Part shown: one piece after another, positions 27,663 through 39,703 of the stretch
How the letters are laid out: each line of letters opens with the position of its first letter
Position numbering within the stretch: the stretch's first letter is position 1
Source: Takakia lepidozioides
Taxonomy: Eukaryota > Streptophyta > Takakiopsida > Takakiales > Takakiaceae
Assembly: GCA_030704615.1 (NCBI GenBank)
Contig: CM060731.1
Coordinates: 86,222,756-86,286,755 of the forward strand
DNA length: 64,000 nt
Direction: 5' to 3'
Made by a program: the position numbers and the translations under genes
Notes under the pieces: model-generated
Told to the model about the DNA's origin: nothing
Database searches by the model: none
The model's input: only the letters and a program-made list of their open reading frames with translations

Positions 27663-27720
27663 GGCAGCAGGATTTGAACCCAGGTGCCACTCAGTGCTCT
27701 ATTCAACTGAGCTATTGACT
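27663..27720 (-). repeat. tRNA-derived SINE head (candidate)
   Basis: On minus the stretch reads as an A box (TAGCTCAGTTGAATAGAGC) and a near-consensus B box (GGTTCAAATCC), the internal polymerase III promoter of tRNA-derived SINEs. The gap between boxes is too short for a normal anticodon arm, so it is not a tRNA gene. A SINE body could run down to about 27400 on minus; its tail is not clear. Confidence 0.5.
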
Positions 27721-27839
27721 GGTGGTTTTTTAGACGGCAATACCTTATAAAATGTACTTCCAATTTCTAGACTGTCATAAAACTTTGGGGATGATTATTT
27801 TAGTGACGGCTGAAAGTCGGAAGTTAGTTTTAGTGTAGA

Positions 27840-28236
27840 GCAGGAAAAAACTCAACTACCAACACACCCCTCTCTTCCTAGACTACTTAACGAGACCGGA
27901 GTCAGCTCTAATACTATTACTATGCATCCAACACTCCCCATCTTTTGCCTTTTATTCACCCAACTCAACTATCTCTTAATCCACATTCATAATATGGGTT
28001 AACCCCAACAAAGCCTAGAAAGGGGCACTGTTGCGCCCCTCCTTAAACCCTCTCCCCCGGATACCTCCTCCATTGTACTCCAACAACATACCACTGAACG
28101 ATATCCCCCCACCCACTCACACTATATAGACGGCTCCCAAACGGGCTCCAAAGCAGGTTATGGGATATTTCATGCTGCTACCAACCAAGGCACATCACAT
28201 AAACTACCTGCCCCCCCATCATACTTCTGTTGAGTA
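27840..28236 (+). pseudogene. LINE remnant with start of an RNase H domain
   Basis: Typical A/C-rich LINE composition. The frame near 28110-28210 reads HYIDGSQTGSKAGYGIFHAA, the first strand of a type I RNase H (D-G-S followed by the glycine-rich turn), as found at the 3' end of plant-type LINE ORF2. Stops occur on both sides. Composition matches the other LINE pieces at 38623-41017 (minus) and 42300-43620 (plus). Confidence 0.65.
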
Positions 28237-28454
28237 TGTTGAGGATTTAGGCAATGTTGAAGAGAGTAATATCTAGAGGCTTCTAGTTAGGACTAGACCT
28301 AGTTAGTTGAGTAGAAGCATCTCAAGAAGCTTCCCCAACAAGGGTTGCTCGTGGTCAAAGCATGGCGGCATGGCGGCTAGGGCTTTGACTTCGGGTTTGA
28401 GCAATGGTTTGACCACTAAATTCAAATGTCGAGTTGAAATTTCTGCCCTCCATA

Positions 28455-28820
28455 ATCTGATTTTATGGCACCCAAGGGACTCTCTCCCCCAAAAAGCAGA
28501 CCAAAATTCCAAAAACTGAGATAGGCTGCTTTGTATGTGAAATCTGGGGGGTAAATTGTCATGGTTTGGCTTCTTACCCAAGTACACCCATGAGGTGATA
28601 TTTGTTTTCTAATTCCTTTGGTAAGTAAGTGCACGCTAACATTACATAGTGCCTTGTCCAAAAAAATTGGCGTTTTGATCAATTTTGAGCCCTAGATGTT
28701 GTTTTCAAGATTGCTCATTTGGCTTGCCACGTGGGCAGGTCAACACTGAATTTCTAGATCCCTGGCACTTTGAGAAATTATAGGGAGGAAAGCTTTTATT
28801 ATTTTAAGGCACCTTAAATT
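28455..28820. repeat. Second copy of the TTAA-element interior
   Basis: Direct repeat of about 26330-26700, diverged but collinear; the shared block TGCTTTGTATGTGAAATCTG is exact in both. No matching termini are seen around this copy. Confidence 0.75.
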
Positions 28821-28928
28821 CCCGGTGAGCAGCCGAAGCTCCGAGTTGGCCCGGCCGCCAGTTTGGGAGTTAGGCGCGCGCATCAAAGCAAGTAACTATG
28901 ACTTAAAAAGGGGAGTTACCAAAGTGAG

Positions 28929-30153
28929 GTGCGCGACATTCAATGTGTCAACGAGAGCTTCCTTGATGCTCTTGCTGCCAGGGCGAGGAAGGTGGCACAC
29001 ACCAAGTCTCTAGAGGAGCTGAAAGAGAAAGCCAAGAGGAGGGATGCCGCTGAAGAGCCTAAAGACACCCCTGGTTTCAAAGCCATGACGAACTTCTTCA
29101 CATCTTGCAGCACGGATTGTACGAGCACTCGGGGGGGAGTTCAGGTGGAGAGAGCCTGCGATATGATTCTCCTGGAGATTCCAAATGGGGAGCTGGTGGA
29201 GGGCCGGATTGGAGAGGCAGCACAAAACCAAGAGGCAGAAAAGAGGAGAATCCATGATGGTGGTACCCCAGGTGGCTCCGCTTGTAGTAAGGCAACATGT
29301 GATGGATGATATTTCCACAACACCTGCACAAGATGAGGTGCAGCAATAGCACAAAGAGTTGTCATTATAGGGAGTACGAGCAGTGGAGCGGGAGGAAGAA
29401 GTCACCTCGGCACCCCAACCAACACAGCAAGCTGACCAAGTTACCCCACAGGTAACTCAATTTGGTCTTGCTACTACACCCAAGCCCCTTTCTTCAGAAA
29501 GCTCGATGGATTGGACATTCTCACTACGGAGCAAATAGTGGTAGAGATTGAGAAGGGATCATGCCGCTCATGAAATAGCAATCCCCGATGCATTTGTTCT
29601 CTTGCAGGGGCTTCCTTCCATGAATGCAAGTATGCAGGAAGACATTCTTTTGGGATGGAGGGAGACGAACAGCTTCTCTCTCGGGTTATCGCTCCACTGT
29701 CTGAAGGGTCCTCGCATGCGACCCAGACTGAGAAGATTGTGCTTGAGGCTGATCTAGCAAAGCCGGGTGCTCTGGATGTGGATTCCGATTTCTCATGTGA
29801 GTAAGTGCCGGATGTTATGTTGTGTTATTTCATTCACACATCCTCGTACTATGCTCTTCCTTACATTCTGATCTGCCTTTTCACTAATGTCAGGGAATGT
29901 CTGGTCTTCCGCAGGAGCTCCCGGAAATGGAGATTGGCATCCAAATTGTATGGAGACTTCCCTCAGTGCCAAAGTCCCCCCCTCCTCTTACGAATTGCCT
30001 CTGTACGTAGAGAGTCTGGCACGACATTTTGCTGAACATCCACCACCGAGCCCTCCATCGAGAGCCCCCGCGCGTAGACGTTGTCTTGTAAGGGCTAGAG
30101 TGTATGTAGACGATGTTGCCTCTGTTTCTAGTGCCAATGACAGTAGCTCCTAA
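28929..30153 (+). pseudogene. Gene remnant, partly related to 6150-6857
   Basis: 28929-29309 is an open frame with K/E-rich sequence. 29140-29450 is recognisably related, with indels and stops, to the minus-strand ORF at 6150-6500 (shared GAGAGGCAGCAC, AGGAGGAAGAAGTCACCTC and similar stretches). Further exon-like blocks flanked by AG and GT lie at 29607-29800 (ASFHECKYAGRHSFGMEGDE onward) and 29891-30153 (GNVWSSAGAPGNGDWHP onward, proline-rich end, stop at 30151). No family recognised. Stops at about 29567 and 29346 suggest decay. Most likely a fragment of the same mobile gene family as 6150-7116. Confidence 0.4.
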
Positions 30154-31048
30154 ACTTTTTGAACATGAAGATTGCTTGTAAACAAGGGACACCGTTTCTA
30201 GATTTTATTTTGGTTTTATTACATATGTTCATATTTTCACATCACATTTCCACTGCTATTTACATTTCCGTTGAATGCAAAGTTCCGAGTCAGTCCTACT
30301 GGGATTACTGCTCAAGTCCATGGTATGGCCATGAACCTTCTTTGAAGCCTACGAGATCTCACTCCAACAATATTTTCACTTCATCTTCACCATGTAACTC
30401 CAGTTTCCATCACCGAAATGAAATCCTTTGTCGACCTTCCCAGTGTCACCTTACTATTTTCAACCTGTTCATCAATGGGTGCTTGATCCGCAATGCATCC
30501 ATTGGGGAATGCTAGCATATTGGGTGCAATGCTCATGAGCCTGTTAAGAAAAATCCATTGAGGAAGGCGAGTAATACTACATACGTGGAAGTGAGGCCCA
30601 TGGTGCTTATTGTCTCCAGAAAACATTGGCTGCTCTTACAAATACAACCCATTCTGTTATATGCAACTCATCCAGCTCAGCTGGAATCACAACCAACGTG
30701 CCAATCCAGTTGGGTATAGTTTGTTGCCAATGCTAGCTCTACAAAATATGGGGATCATTCCAGCACAGATCAACGTGGACAGGGAAGTGGAAGATAAGGA
30801 AAGAAAATAGAAGGGAGCATAACAAGGTACATCAGCTGCAGCCTTTGAATTATAAATTAACTGCAGAATCAGACCACACATGAGCCTATATACAAAAGAG
30901 ATTATGAAATGAATTCACGGTTATTGTCATGGTGCTGTGTAGGTTGAAGGTTGGATGGATGATGGATGGATGGTCCATGGATGATGTCGGTGCGTTGTAT
31001 GATGCACATGCGCTGGATGGTGAAGGTTGAGTGTTAGGGTTGAGGTAG
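30154..31048. other. No gene recognised
   Basis: Short ORFs only. A GGATGGATGATGG-type minisatellite lies at about 30950-30985, next to the CACTA element's left end. Confidence 0.5.
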
Positions 31049-32019
31049 CACTAGTACATATTAACGTTTTTATGACTATGGATATCACTGCATTTGCAGT
31101 GATAAGTGCTGTTATGACTACCTCACTCTGCAGTGACAAACACGAAGTCAGTTCTACCATGACTACGGAGTGATAAGTGCGAAGTCATGGTCGTCACTGA
31201 GGACGTGGCATGGGATAGTGATGCAGGGTTTGGTGATGTAGTCATAACAATTATGACTACACGACTGAAAGTTATGACTGAGGTTACGACTACATCACTA
31301 CAACATTGCGCCTACATGGAGAGGCCTCTACGTGACACGTGGGATCCTTGGGCATTGACATATGTAATCATCACCTGATGGTGCAGTGGAGTAGTCATAT
31401 CTTTATGACTACACGACTATGGGCATGACTATATCACTACAACACTACAGATGGCACACTACAGATGGCACGTGGTCTCGTTGGAGCAGGTGTGACTGAC
31501 ATGTGTTGATCATGTAGATTTTACAATTTATTACATGTTATTTAATTTTAAATGACTAATTTAGATATTAAATTAAATTAAATTAATATGAAATTTAACT
31601 TTGTGGAGCTTTCATAAGCACAACAATTGGCAAAGAGGAAAGGCCATCTATACCAAGACACAACCCCTATGCAGGGAAAGAGAGCATGCATTAATCTTTC
31701 AATGACCAACGAATCGACCCCCAACCCTGTTGGCAGTTGCAAAGAGTGGCAAAGAAAGATTCTACCACCAACCCTGTTGCATAGACTGGCAGAAGCAACA
31801 ACATGATACAATATGAAAGACACAACTACAATCAAACATGTCATCCATAGAAACACCACAACAGAACCTCAGAGGACATTGCACCTTCGAACGATATTGG
31901 ATGTTAATACATTAGACACTGACATGGTGTTTGAACCAGTCTGCCTATATATCTTCCCAAAATATACTTCATTCTTCAAGCACGATGTTGCTAAGCACTA
32001 CCGCAACAAGAAATTGACC

Positions 32020-34870
32020 ATCTACGCAGGTTTCTTGTAGCTATCCTTCCACAGGGAATCATAGGTAATCTGGAACTTGAAATCCAACCTTCTTGGATGA
32101 ATCTGGACCCACACTCTATCCCTGCTCCTTCAGCTATCCATGCTTCTACACAAATCATGCATACATCCTTGCTTTGCTGCTAGCAGCTAACAATGACAGC
32201 CTAGATTTGTTCTAGGAAACACCCAACTCAACTTATCACACTAGTTCATATGCTCAATGGCATCTGCTACTCTCTGTAGTCCAGCAGACATTCACCTTTT
32301 TGCCTCGATTGTCCCACCATTGACTGGAGTCAGAAAGTATTCATTCCACAGTTTCTCCTCGTCTCTGTTACCTGTTTCTGGACACTTTCCTGTTGTCACA
32401 TTGGCAGTACCATGTCAAAGTCACTCCAAACTATCAAAGGTTCACTCAACCAGCTAACTTGCAGAATTGAACATGAAAATTTAGAACCAATTTCTGATTA
32501 GAGGGAAAAACAAGGTGAATTGTGTTGAAGAAGGTGCCTTGATTACCAGTGCCTGATTTTATATGGAATCATAGGTAATCTGGAGCTCGAAATCCAGCCC
32601 TCTTGGATGAATCTGGACCTACACTCTAGGGTATTTGCAGGATTGGGTGTCTCAGTTTTTGTGTAACATGGCAGTTTCTGCAGTGACCTCCCTCCATGGT
32701 TTTACCCATATTTGTCCAACAACTCAATATTTTATCTAAATTTATATGGTATAGGGTTTCTAACTACAATAGGTATGTGTACCAATTGTTAGATTGCAAA
32801 AACAATCATGTACCAGAGAGTCATGGACTTTTAAAGTTGATTACTGTGGAGTGCAGATGTTACATATAAAATCTTATGAACTGAAAAAACATCATGTACA
32901 CTCATATACTGGTACAAAGGAAAACACACTAAGGGTGCAATTTTTAAATCCAACCCAAATCCACTTTTATATGGACTAGTTATCTTAGGAATTGAGAGCC
33001 ATGGACTATTTTGCACATAAAAACAGGTTGATTTGCTCTAGTCCATAACATCTTATGTTTTGGGTTTTTGAGGTGTTGTCTTTTACTAAAAATGCATACA
33101 AACCTATAATCTAGAGGTGTCAGGTGGTATAGGGACAAGTGGTTGTAAACTCTAGATTTTGACGTCTAAATGTTTTTTCAAATTAAAGATTAAAATATCT
33201 AGTAAAGAATGTTTTCAATATTTGAGGAGAGACTCTTTACTAAAAATGTTATATATACTACTATCTATCTATAAAAAATAAACAGAAAGCAATAGACTCA
33301 ACAAAAAAAATAAAAATCCATGGACTTTTAGTGGACTCAACATGTGCCGCTTTTGATCCACCCAATCCTGTGACTGCCCTCTATCCCTGCCCCTTCAGCT
33401 ATCCATACCTTTGCACAAATCATGCATACATCATTGTCTTGCTGGTAGCAGCTGACAATGACAGCCTAGAATTGTTCAAGCAAACACCCCAACCCTACTT
33501 ACCACACTAGTTCATATGCTTAATAGAATATGCTACTCTCTGTAATCCATCAGGCATTCATTTTTTTGCCTCGATTGTCTCACCATTGATTGGGGTCAGA
33601 AAGAATTCATTCCACAGCTTATCCACGCCTTTGTTACATGTTTGTGGATACTTTCCTATTATCACATTGACAGTATCATGTCAAAGTCACTCCAAACTAT
33701 CAAAGGTTCACTCAACCAGCTAACTTGCAGAATTCAACATGAGGGCCGATTCCGATGAGAGGGAAAAACAGGGTGAATTGTGTTGAAGAAGGTGCCTTGA
33801 TTACCAGTGCCTGATTTTATCAATTGTGTCGCTGCTGCTGCGGCTTCCAGTTGACCATCTACCCATGCAGGTTTCTTGTAGCTATCCTTCCACATGGAAT
33901 CATAGGTAATCTGGAGCTTGAAATCCAGCCCTCTTGGATGAATCTGGACCCACACTCTATCCTTGCCCCTTCAGCTATCCATGCCTCTGCACAAATCATG
34001 CATACATCATTGCCTTGCGGTTAGCAGCTGACAATGACAGCCTAGAATTGTTCCAGCAAACACCCCAACCCTACTTGTCACACTAGTTCTTATGCTGATT
34101 TGCGTCTGCTTCCAACAGATATTCACCTTTTTTCCTCGATTGTTCCACCATTGACTAGGGTCTTAAACTTATTACTTCCAGAGCTTCTCCTCAACTACCT
34201 TGCAGAGTTCAACATCAAAATTCAGGGACGACTCTGATAGCAGGAAAAACAGGGTGAAATGTGTTAAAGAAGATACCTTCATCAGCAGTGCCTTGTTCTA
34301 TCAATTGTGCTGCTGCCGCTGCTGTTTCCAGTTGACCATCTATCCACTTGTAGCTATTGATCCACAGGGAATCAGAAGTAATCTTGTGTTTGAAATCTGA
34401 CCCTCTTGGATAAATCTGGACCTCTATCCCTGGTCCTTCAGCTATATATCCATGCCTGTGTACAAATCATAAATACATCCTCAGCCTTGCTTCTAGCAGC
34501 TGACGCTGACGGCGTGAAGTTCTTCCAGCAAACACCCAAGCCTTACTTATAATAGTAGTTCCAATTCTATATTGCATCTGCTTCTCTCTGTAGTCCAATA
34601 GGCAGTCACCTTTTTGTCTCTTGCAGCTGATAATGACAGCTAGATTTATTCTAGGAAGCACCCAACTCAGCTTATTACACTAGTTCCTATACTGAATTGC
34701 GTTTGCTACTCTCCTGTAACAAGCATTCACCTTTTTGCCTCGGTGTCCCAGCATTGACTTGGGTCAGAAAAGTATTCATCCACAGCTTCTCATCGTCTCT
34801 GTTACGTGTTTTTGGATACTTTCATGTTGTCACAGTGGCAGTATCATGTCTCCAACCCTAAAGTTGAGCT
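32020..34870. repeat. Diverged tandem repeats inside the CACTA element
   Basis: Several imperfect copies of a ~470-550 bp unit, with landmarks such as CTTGTAGCTAT followed by GGAATCA (near 32035, 33875 and 34350) and GAAGAAGGTGCC (32530, 33790). The first copy is interrupted by the 750-bp insertion at 32629-33378. Part of the unit (GATGAGAGGGAAAAACAGG onward) matches the 442-bp satellite near 365-410. The same repeat occurs inverted at about 55620-56500. Confidence 0.8.
32629..33378. mobile_element. 750-bp inverted-repeat insertion, TSD CTCTA
   Basis: It begins GGGTATTTGCAGGATTGGGT and ends CACCCAATCCTGTGACTGCC, an inverted repeat with an exact core CAGGATTGGGTG. The target sequence CTCTA stands on both sides (32624-32628 and 33379-33383), and the surrounding repeat reads through cleanly when the insertion is skipped. 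No ORF. Superfamily uncertain. Confidence 0.82.
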
Positions 34871-34879
34871 ACAGTGTGA

Positions 34880-35153
34880 AATAAGAAAGATGAGAGACAA
34901 TTCCAATGAAGGCAAACTTGTGATTGGCTCAAGAGAAGTTTACTTTTTGATATCCAGTGGGGTCCTTTGCAGAAATCATCCTTGAAATCACAAGCATACA
35001 CCACATCCTTCCTTAGTCCTCTCTCCTCACCAAAACAGAGTCCCTCCTTATCTTGACTATTTACAGCAGCAATCAGCTTGTCAGTCAGTAGTTACCCCTT
35101 CTTATCTAAGTGTGCATCCCACAAACAAATTAAGACGTTACCTTGCACTCAGG
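34880..35153. other. CACTA interior, no gene recognised
   Basis: No coding signal and no clear repeat structure until the foldback at 35154. Confidence 0.4.
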
Positions 35154-35968
35154 CACCCATTGATAAGTTTCCAGGGCCCTATACTCTCTGAGTCTGATAA
35201 CCCAACATCAAGCAAGAGAATCCCTACTGCAACTATATGTAAAGCAGGAACAACCATCAGATTGTAAAGTATTCACCAAATGCATCCCACTACTTGGTGC
35301 ATGCTGGTGCTGTACCAGACCCTAACTCTTGACAGATAGAGCCATCATTCCCAATCCATGATACTATCCAGCAACTCCCTCTTATCTCTACCCTATAGCA
35401 AGTTCTCTGCAGATCTGATTGCCATGAAAACCCCAATGCAAAGTTGATCCCAGACTCACAATGCTGGAGCCAGAATATGAAAAGCAAACTCAAGACAACA
35501 CACTCTGTGACTGAGGGATTGGAGAATTGAATCCCCTCAGTCAGCAGGGGAGATGTAGAGAAAATGGAGGTGATGGAAGTGTAGATTGGTATGCTGACTG
35601 AGGGGATTCAATTCTCCAATCCCTCAGTCATAGAGTGTGTTGTCTTGAGCTTGCTTTTCATATTCTGGTTCTAGCAGAATCCATACTGCAACTATATGTA
35701 CAACCATCAGATTGTAAAGTATTCACCAAATGCATCCCACTACTTGGTGCATGCTGGTGCTGTACCAGACCCTAACTCTTGACAGATAGAGCCCTCATTC
35801 CCAATCCATGATACTATCCAGCAACTCCCTCTTATCTCTACCCTACAACAAGTTCTCTGCAGATCTGATTGCCATGAAAACCCCAATGCAAATTTGATCC
35901 CAGACTCGCTTGATGTTGGGTTATCAGACTGAGAGAATGTAGGGCCCTGGAAACTTATCAATGGGTGG
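35154..35968. repeat. Nested hairpin repeat (0.8 kb)
   Basis: Outer inverted repeat of about 60 bp: 35154-35213 against 35908-35968. Inside are two direct copies of a ~220-bp block (about 35220-35470 and 35690-35905). Between them is a second inverted repeat of about 73 bp (35471-35543 and 35594-35668) around a ~50-bp loop. No ORF. A foldback-type element or a product of inverted duplication. Confidence 0.85.
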
Positions 35969-36899
35969 GAAGCAGCCCGTCATAAATTCAACAACTCGAC
36001 AAGCCCTAATTTCCACGATCAGCAGCACGGATCACCACAGCGCCAGTCCTTTCCGCCCCTTCTTTCATCACCACTACTATTTACATGCCTAAACTATAAT
36101 CAAAACCAGGTAGAAACATGTTACCCGCACCTGATCGTCATAAACAGGTTGATATCGCTCAGCCGTCGTGCCCGCCAGTACTCCATCGTTGCCATAGCCC
36201 TTGGCAACACCACACACTTAGGTTATCATGCTTCCCTTTCCTTCCTTATCTCCTACTGGTTGCAGCCCGATTTACCAGGCTGCCATTGCCTTCTGCCCTC
36301 ATCTCCTTCATCACTACTTCTAATCAGAGGCCTACAGCAAGATAAACAAAAAAAACACAGAGAACTCGTTTTGTCTTGTCATAAACAAATTGCCTTGCTC
36401 GGCATATTCGCATGCCTACGAACCCTATCTTACAGGTGATCCGATTCATCACCCACTCTGCTCCTCCTTTGAGGTCATCTTTATAATCAAGTAAGAATCA
36501 TAAAGCCATGCGGCACCGCTTCCCTTCACCTATACTTGCACAACACACCACGTGGTCTCCCCCGTAACTTGATCTTTCTGAAACAGATCATCATAAAGAA
36601 AGAGGCAGCACCACCTGCAGCTGCACACCCTACCAAGCATCGCCCCTTAACTGACTACTGCACCGCATGCCACGATATTCTCCCCGTGAGGTAATCTCCC
36701 ATAAATCGATCATTACCAAGAAGATGGCGGTACCATTAACACAAAGCTGAATCTGCTCTTTGTGTCCTTGCCTACTCTCCCTGCTCATTCCATTGCCCGC
36801 AGCAGAATCCACTAAGTGTTTTCCTGCCTACGCTCTCTGCTACACACACTCTTGCTCGTTCTTCTGCTCATAGCACCCCGTAGGGCATTCCCCGCCATC

Positions 36900-37380
36900 A
36901 CGCACAGATGAAGTTCATTTATCTCCTCGATGAAAAACGAGGAAGGAGTCCTCCTCATGGATGATAAATCATGGATGGATGAAAATTGCAGGTACTTAGG
37001 CTATATCCTGGTCGAGCGTTCCAACGTTCCCATGATGTTCCTAGAACATGGATGGACTTCATTCATCCGGTGGATGAGAAATCCATTGTTTCATAGCTTA
37101 CCCACTTCCATCCAGGCGAAAATCTTTTTCTCAACTCTTGAAATAACTTGGAAAGTATGGAAGTACTCCGCCATCGTTGGGATGATAGATCAGGGAGAAA
37201 ATCTGTCCATTCAATGGATGAAATAAACTCACAGGGGTAGCTCAACTTCCTTCCCACTGGTATCAGAGCCCCTGTCTTGTAGAAATGCAGAATCTGAACA
37301 AGTAAACAACAAAAATTTCAATGTCACCCCTGCATTCACACTACACTGTGTTCACGGCTGAAAGTGGGCAACCCTAAGCA
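36900..37380 (+). mobile_element. LTR-retrotransposon fragment with tRNA-Met primer site
   Basis: TGGTATCAGAGC at 37258-37269 is the standard plant primer-binding site complementary to initiator tRNA-Met, and it follows a GGATGAA-rich LTR-like stretch (36930-37230). It sits inside the CACTA element. A diverged inverted copy, with a damaged primer site, is at about 53270-53660 inside the other CACTA element. Confidence 0.65.
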
Positions 37381-37860
37381 ACGTTTGATTTTTTTAACTT
37401 TTGCACTTGTGTCATTTCATTGACACAAGTGCTTCGTTAAAGATAGATGGATGAGGTCATCCAATGGATGAACCCATTTACGTATATGCCTCAAGATGCC
37501 ACGTGTAGTGATGTAGTCATATAAACAGAGCCGTGAAACCTCCTGTAGTCATCTAGTCATAAGCTTCTATGACATGTCATCAATGTGTAATACTGGTGTA
37601 GTCATTTAGTCATAAGCTTATATGGCACATGTCTGACGTGTAGTAGTGTCTATGACTATATAACCCAAGCTTATATTCATGGTCAACAATGTTTGACCGC
37701 GGCTCCTAGTCATGTAGTAAAACATATGACTGCATTAGATTAAAATATATTAAAATGCGCCCAACAATGGGTTTCATCACCTTGTAGTCACATATATAGT
37801 CATGGTTACCAAGGTTTATATCACCCGTAGTCATAAAAACGTTAATCTGTAGTAGTGTAG

Positions 37861-38622
37861 GGTGATAAGGATATAAGGGTTATGGTTTGGGGTTTGTGGT
37901 TCACGGTTGGGGTTTGAGTTTAGGGTTTCCGGGTTACTGTGGTAAAACACGTGTTTCCGCGGTAATAGGTGCTCTTCCGCAAAAATAGACCCTGCATCTT
38001 CCTCCATTTTCATGCCAGGTGGACTAGGCTCACGTCAGCCTGGCTGGCTTTCCATATTCGATGGTGGTATGATTGAAGGGCACGACATTGTGGTGAACAT
38101 CGACAGGGGCGGTACAACGGCTGCAATCCAGTTTACCTGGAGGAGCCCGATGACTCATGAGCTAGTTTTTAGAGCAGTCGAAGTCCCGCTGACAACGTGA
38201 CTTGTATTCAGAAGGCACAGGGCTATAGATTTGTTTGCACCTTCAGCACAATAGACGTGCTTCAAATGCAATTCATGTGGATCAATAAAAACCCCATTGT
38301 GCCCTCCTTTTTGTTCTATTTTGTATCCATCGTTCTCACAATGCATCATTCGTCATTCGTTTTGGATTGGGAGTGGGGGTGGATTTTGGAAGTGGCTGGT
38401 AGGCTGTAATGGGGGCCCATTGTACAGAGCAGTACCACCCTACCTTCCGCAAAACATTGCCTTTCAATATATAATTCTAAAAAACATTGCCTAACCTCCT
38501 TCATCGGGAGGTCCTTGTCCCCCTATGACCATGACACCCTCAACCCTATTCCCGTGGATAATAATTTCCTCATGTTTTTTTCGACACTTACGACTTTGCT
38601 CATGGCTCATGCCGCTCATGGC
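37861..38622. other. No gene recognised; one short ORF
   Basis: A 62-codon plus-strand ORF (38012-38200; FDGGMIEGHDIVVNIDRGGT) is the only coding-like stretch. I cannot assign it. Confidence 0.3.
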
Positions 38623-38659
38623 TCATGGCTCATGAAATAGCAGCCCCCGTTGGAAGGCA

Positions 38660-39539
38660 TCTATGTTTCGTTGTGGAAGCGGGGATAGTATCCGGGATTG
38701 TGGGGGTGGGGTGTGGGTGGAGGGGATGAGGGACATGGGGAAGGATATCGATACTGGGTAGTGGGCGGAGTTACAAATACTATTGATGTGTATATGACTG
38801 TGTAGTTGTGGTGGTATCAGGGTGTGGGCTTTGAGGTAGTAACCGTCTAGTAGAGGAATAGTTGATCCCTCCTTGTCTGGAATAGTGGTAGTCAGCGGGT
38901 ATGTATTGGAATTGGTGTTGCTAGATGTATTTTGCCCATGAGTGATCTGTTGGGGAGGGAGGTTTATGTACGCCATTGTAGGTGTGACCTAGTAAGGCTA
39001 TGTCTCTGTTAAAGTCGTCAGCTAGTATGAAGTTGTGATGGAGCGTTGTTGGTTGAGTGACAGTGTTAGAAATTGTTTGGAGGATGTCCGGGATCAGCGA
39101 GAGGTCATCGACATGTGACGGCATGTAGAGATGAATTAGAGTGATGGGGGTTAGGGCGGGTAGGTTTAGTTGTATGATTTGGAGGTGTGAGCGTAGGGGG
39201 AGGGGTAGAGTTATTTTAGTGGTGGTACTAGAGGAGTGGTGTGTACGGAGGATACCTAGTGCAATGCCGCCTCTAGAGGGGTGGTATGGGGCAGACCATC
39301 GGGAAAGGCATTGCGCGGCTGTTAGGGGGTTTCCATACAGCATATGGTATGCCGGAAGAAATTTGTTTAAATAAGAGCTATTGAGGGTATTGGTGTTAAG
39401 CTTGGTTTCTTGTAGGAGGATGATGTGTGGAGAGTTGGATTCGGAGAGTAGGTGTATAAGACTTTGAATGCTTGTGGCTAGGGATCCCACATTCCAGGTG
39501 GTGATACCAAGGGAGTGAGCGTGGTGGGTGCGGTCCAGG

Positions 39540-39579
<40 letters not shown>

Positions 39580-39703
39580 GGGTGTCTATTGGGTGGTGGT
39601 GTGTTGGGAGAATTGGGGGGTTGGGGTGGTGGCGTTTTGGGGGGTTGCGGCCTTGGTGGATGTTGGTAACCGGGAATTGGAGAGTGGGCTTGGAGAGTGG
39701 CAT
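38660..39703 (-). pseudogene. APE-type endonuclease domain of a LINE ORF2
   Basis: The first 260-codon ORF (39703-38921) contains ITTWNVGSL (catalytic Asn), HIILLQETKL (catalytic Glu) and ILADDFNRDIALLG (catalytic Asp/Asn). The domain continues after a frameshift near 38950 in the overlapping ORF 38976-38623 with LLDGYYLKAHT and NSAHYPVSI, the equivalent of the usual S-D-H end motif with Ala for Asp. In LINEs this enzyme nicks target DNA to prime reverse transcription. A 37-G homopolymer (39542-39578) encodes a polyproline run just before the domain and is a second likely frame-breaking point. Confidence 0.85.
39542..39578. repeat. Homopolymer of 37 G
   Basis: Uninterrupted run of 37 G inside the LINE coding region (polyproline on minus). 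Could be partly a sequencing or assembly artefact, since length calls in such tracts are unreliable. Confidence 0.95.

Larger units (their letters stand above)
31049..37857. mobile_element. Complete non-autonomous CACTA element (6.8 kb)
   Basis: The left end CACTAGTACATATTAACG (31049) and the complement of the right end CACTACTACAGATTAACG (37857) form an imperfect inverted repeat, both running into TTTTTATGACTA. The flanking triplet is TAG on each side (31046-31048 and 37858-37860), the 3-bp duplication typical of En/Spm-like CACTA transposons. Subterminal regions (31070-31480 and 37500-37850) are packed with TATGACTA/TAGTCATA motifs in both orientations, the expected kind of transposase-accessory binding array. 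No transposase ORF is present. The interior holds diverged tandem repeats, a nested inverted-repeat element, a hairpin repeat and an LTR-like fragment. Confidence 0.88.

Noticed and set aside
27663-27720. Functional tRNA gene
   Set aside because: The A-to-B box spacing is too short and no anticodon arm can be formed.
25251-27835. Possible CACTA element from CACTACAAAAATAGTGAC (25251) to TTAGTTTTAGTG (27835)
   Set aside because: Terminal similarity is limited to a few bases, the flanking triplets differ (TGA and TAG) and there are no subterminal arrays.
31049-37857. Transposase inside the 6.8-kb CACTA element
   Set aside because: The longest frames are under 120 codons and show no transposase motif.
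37900-37935. Telomere-like TTTAGGGTTT
   Set aside because: A single unit among GGTTT-rich sequence, not an array.
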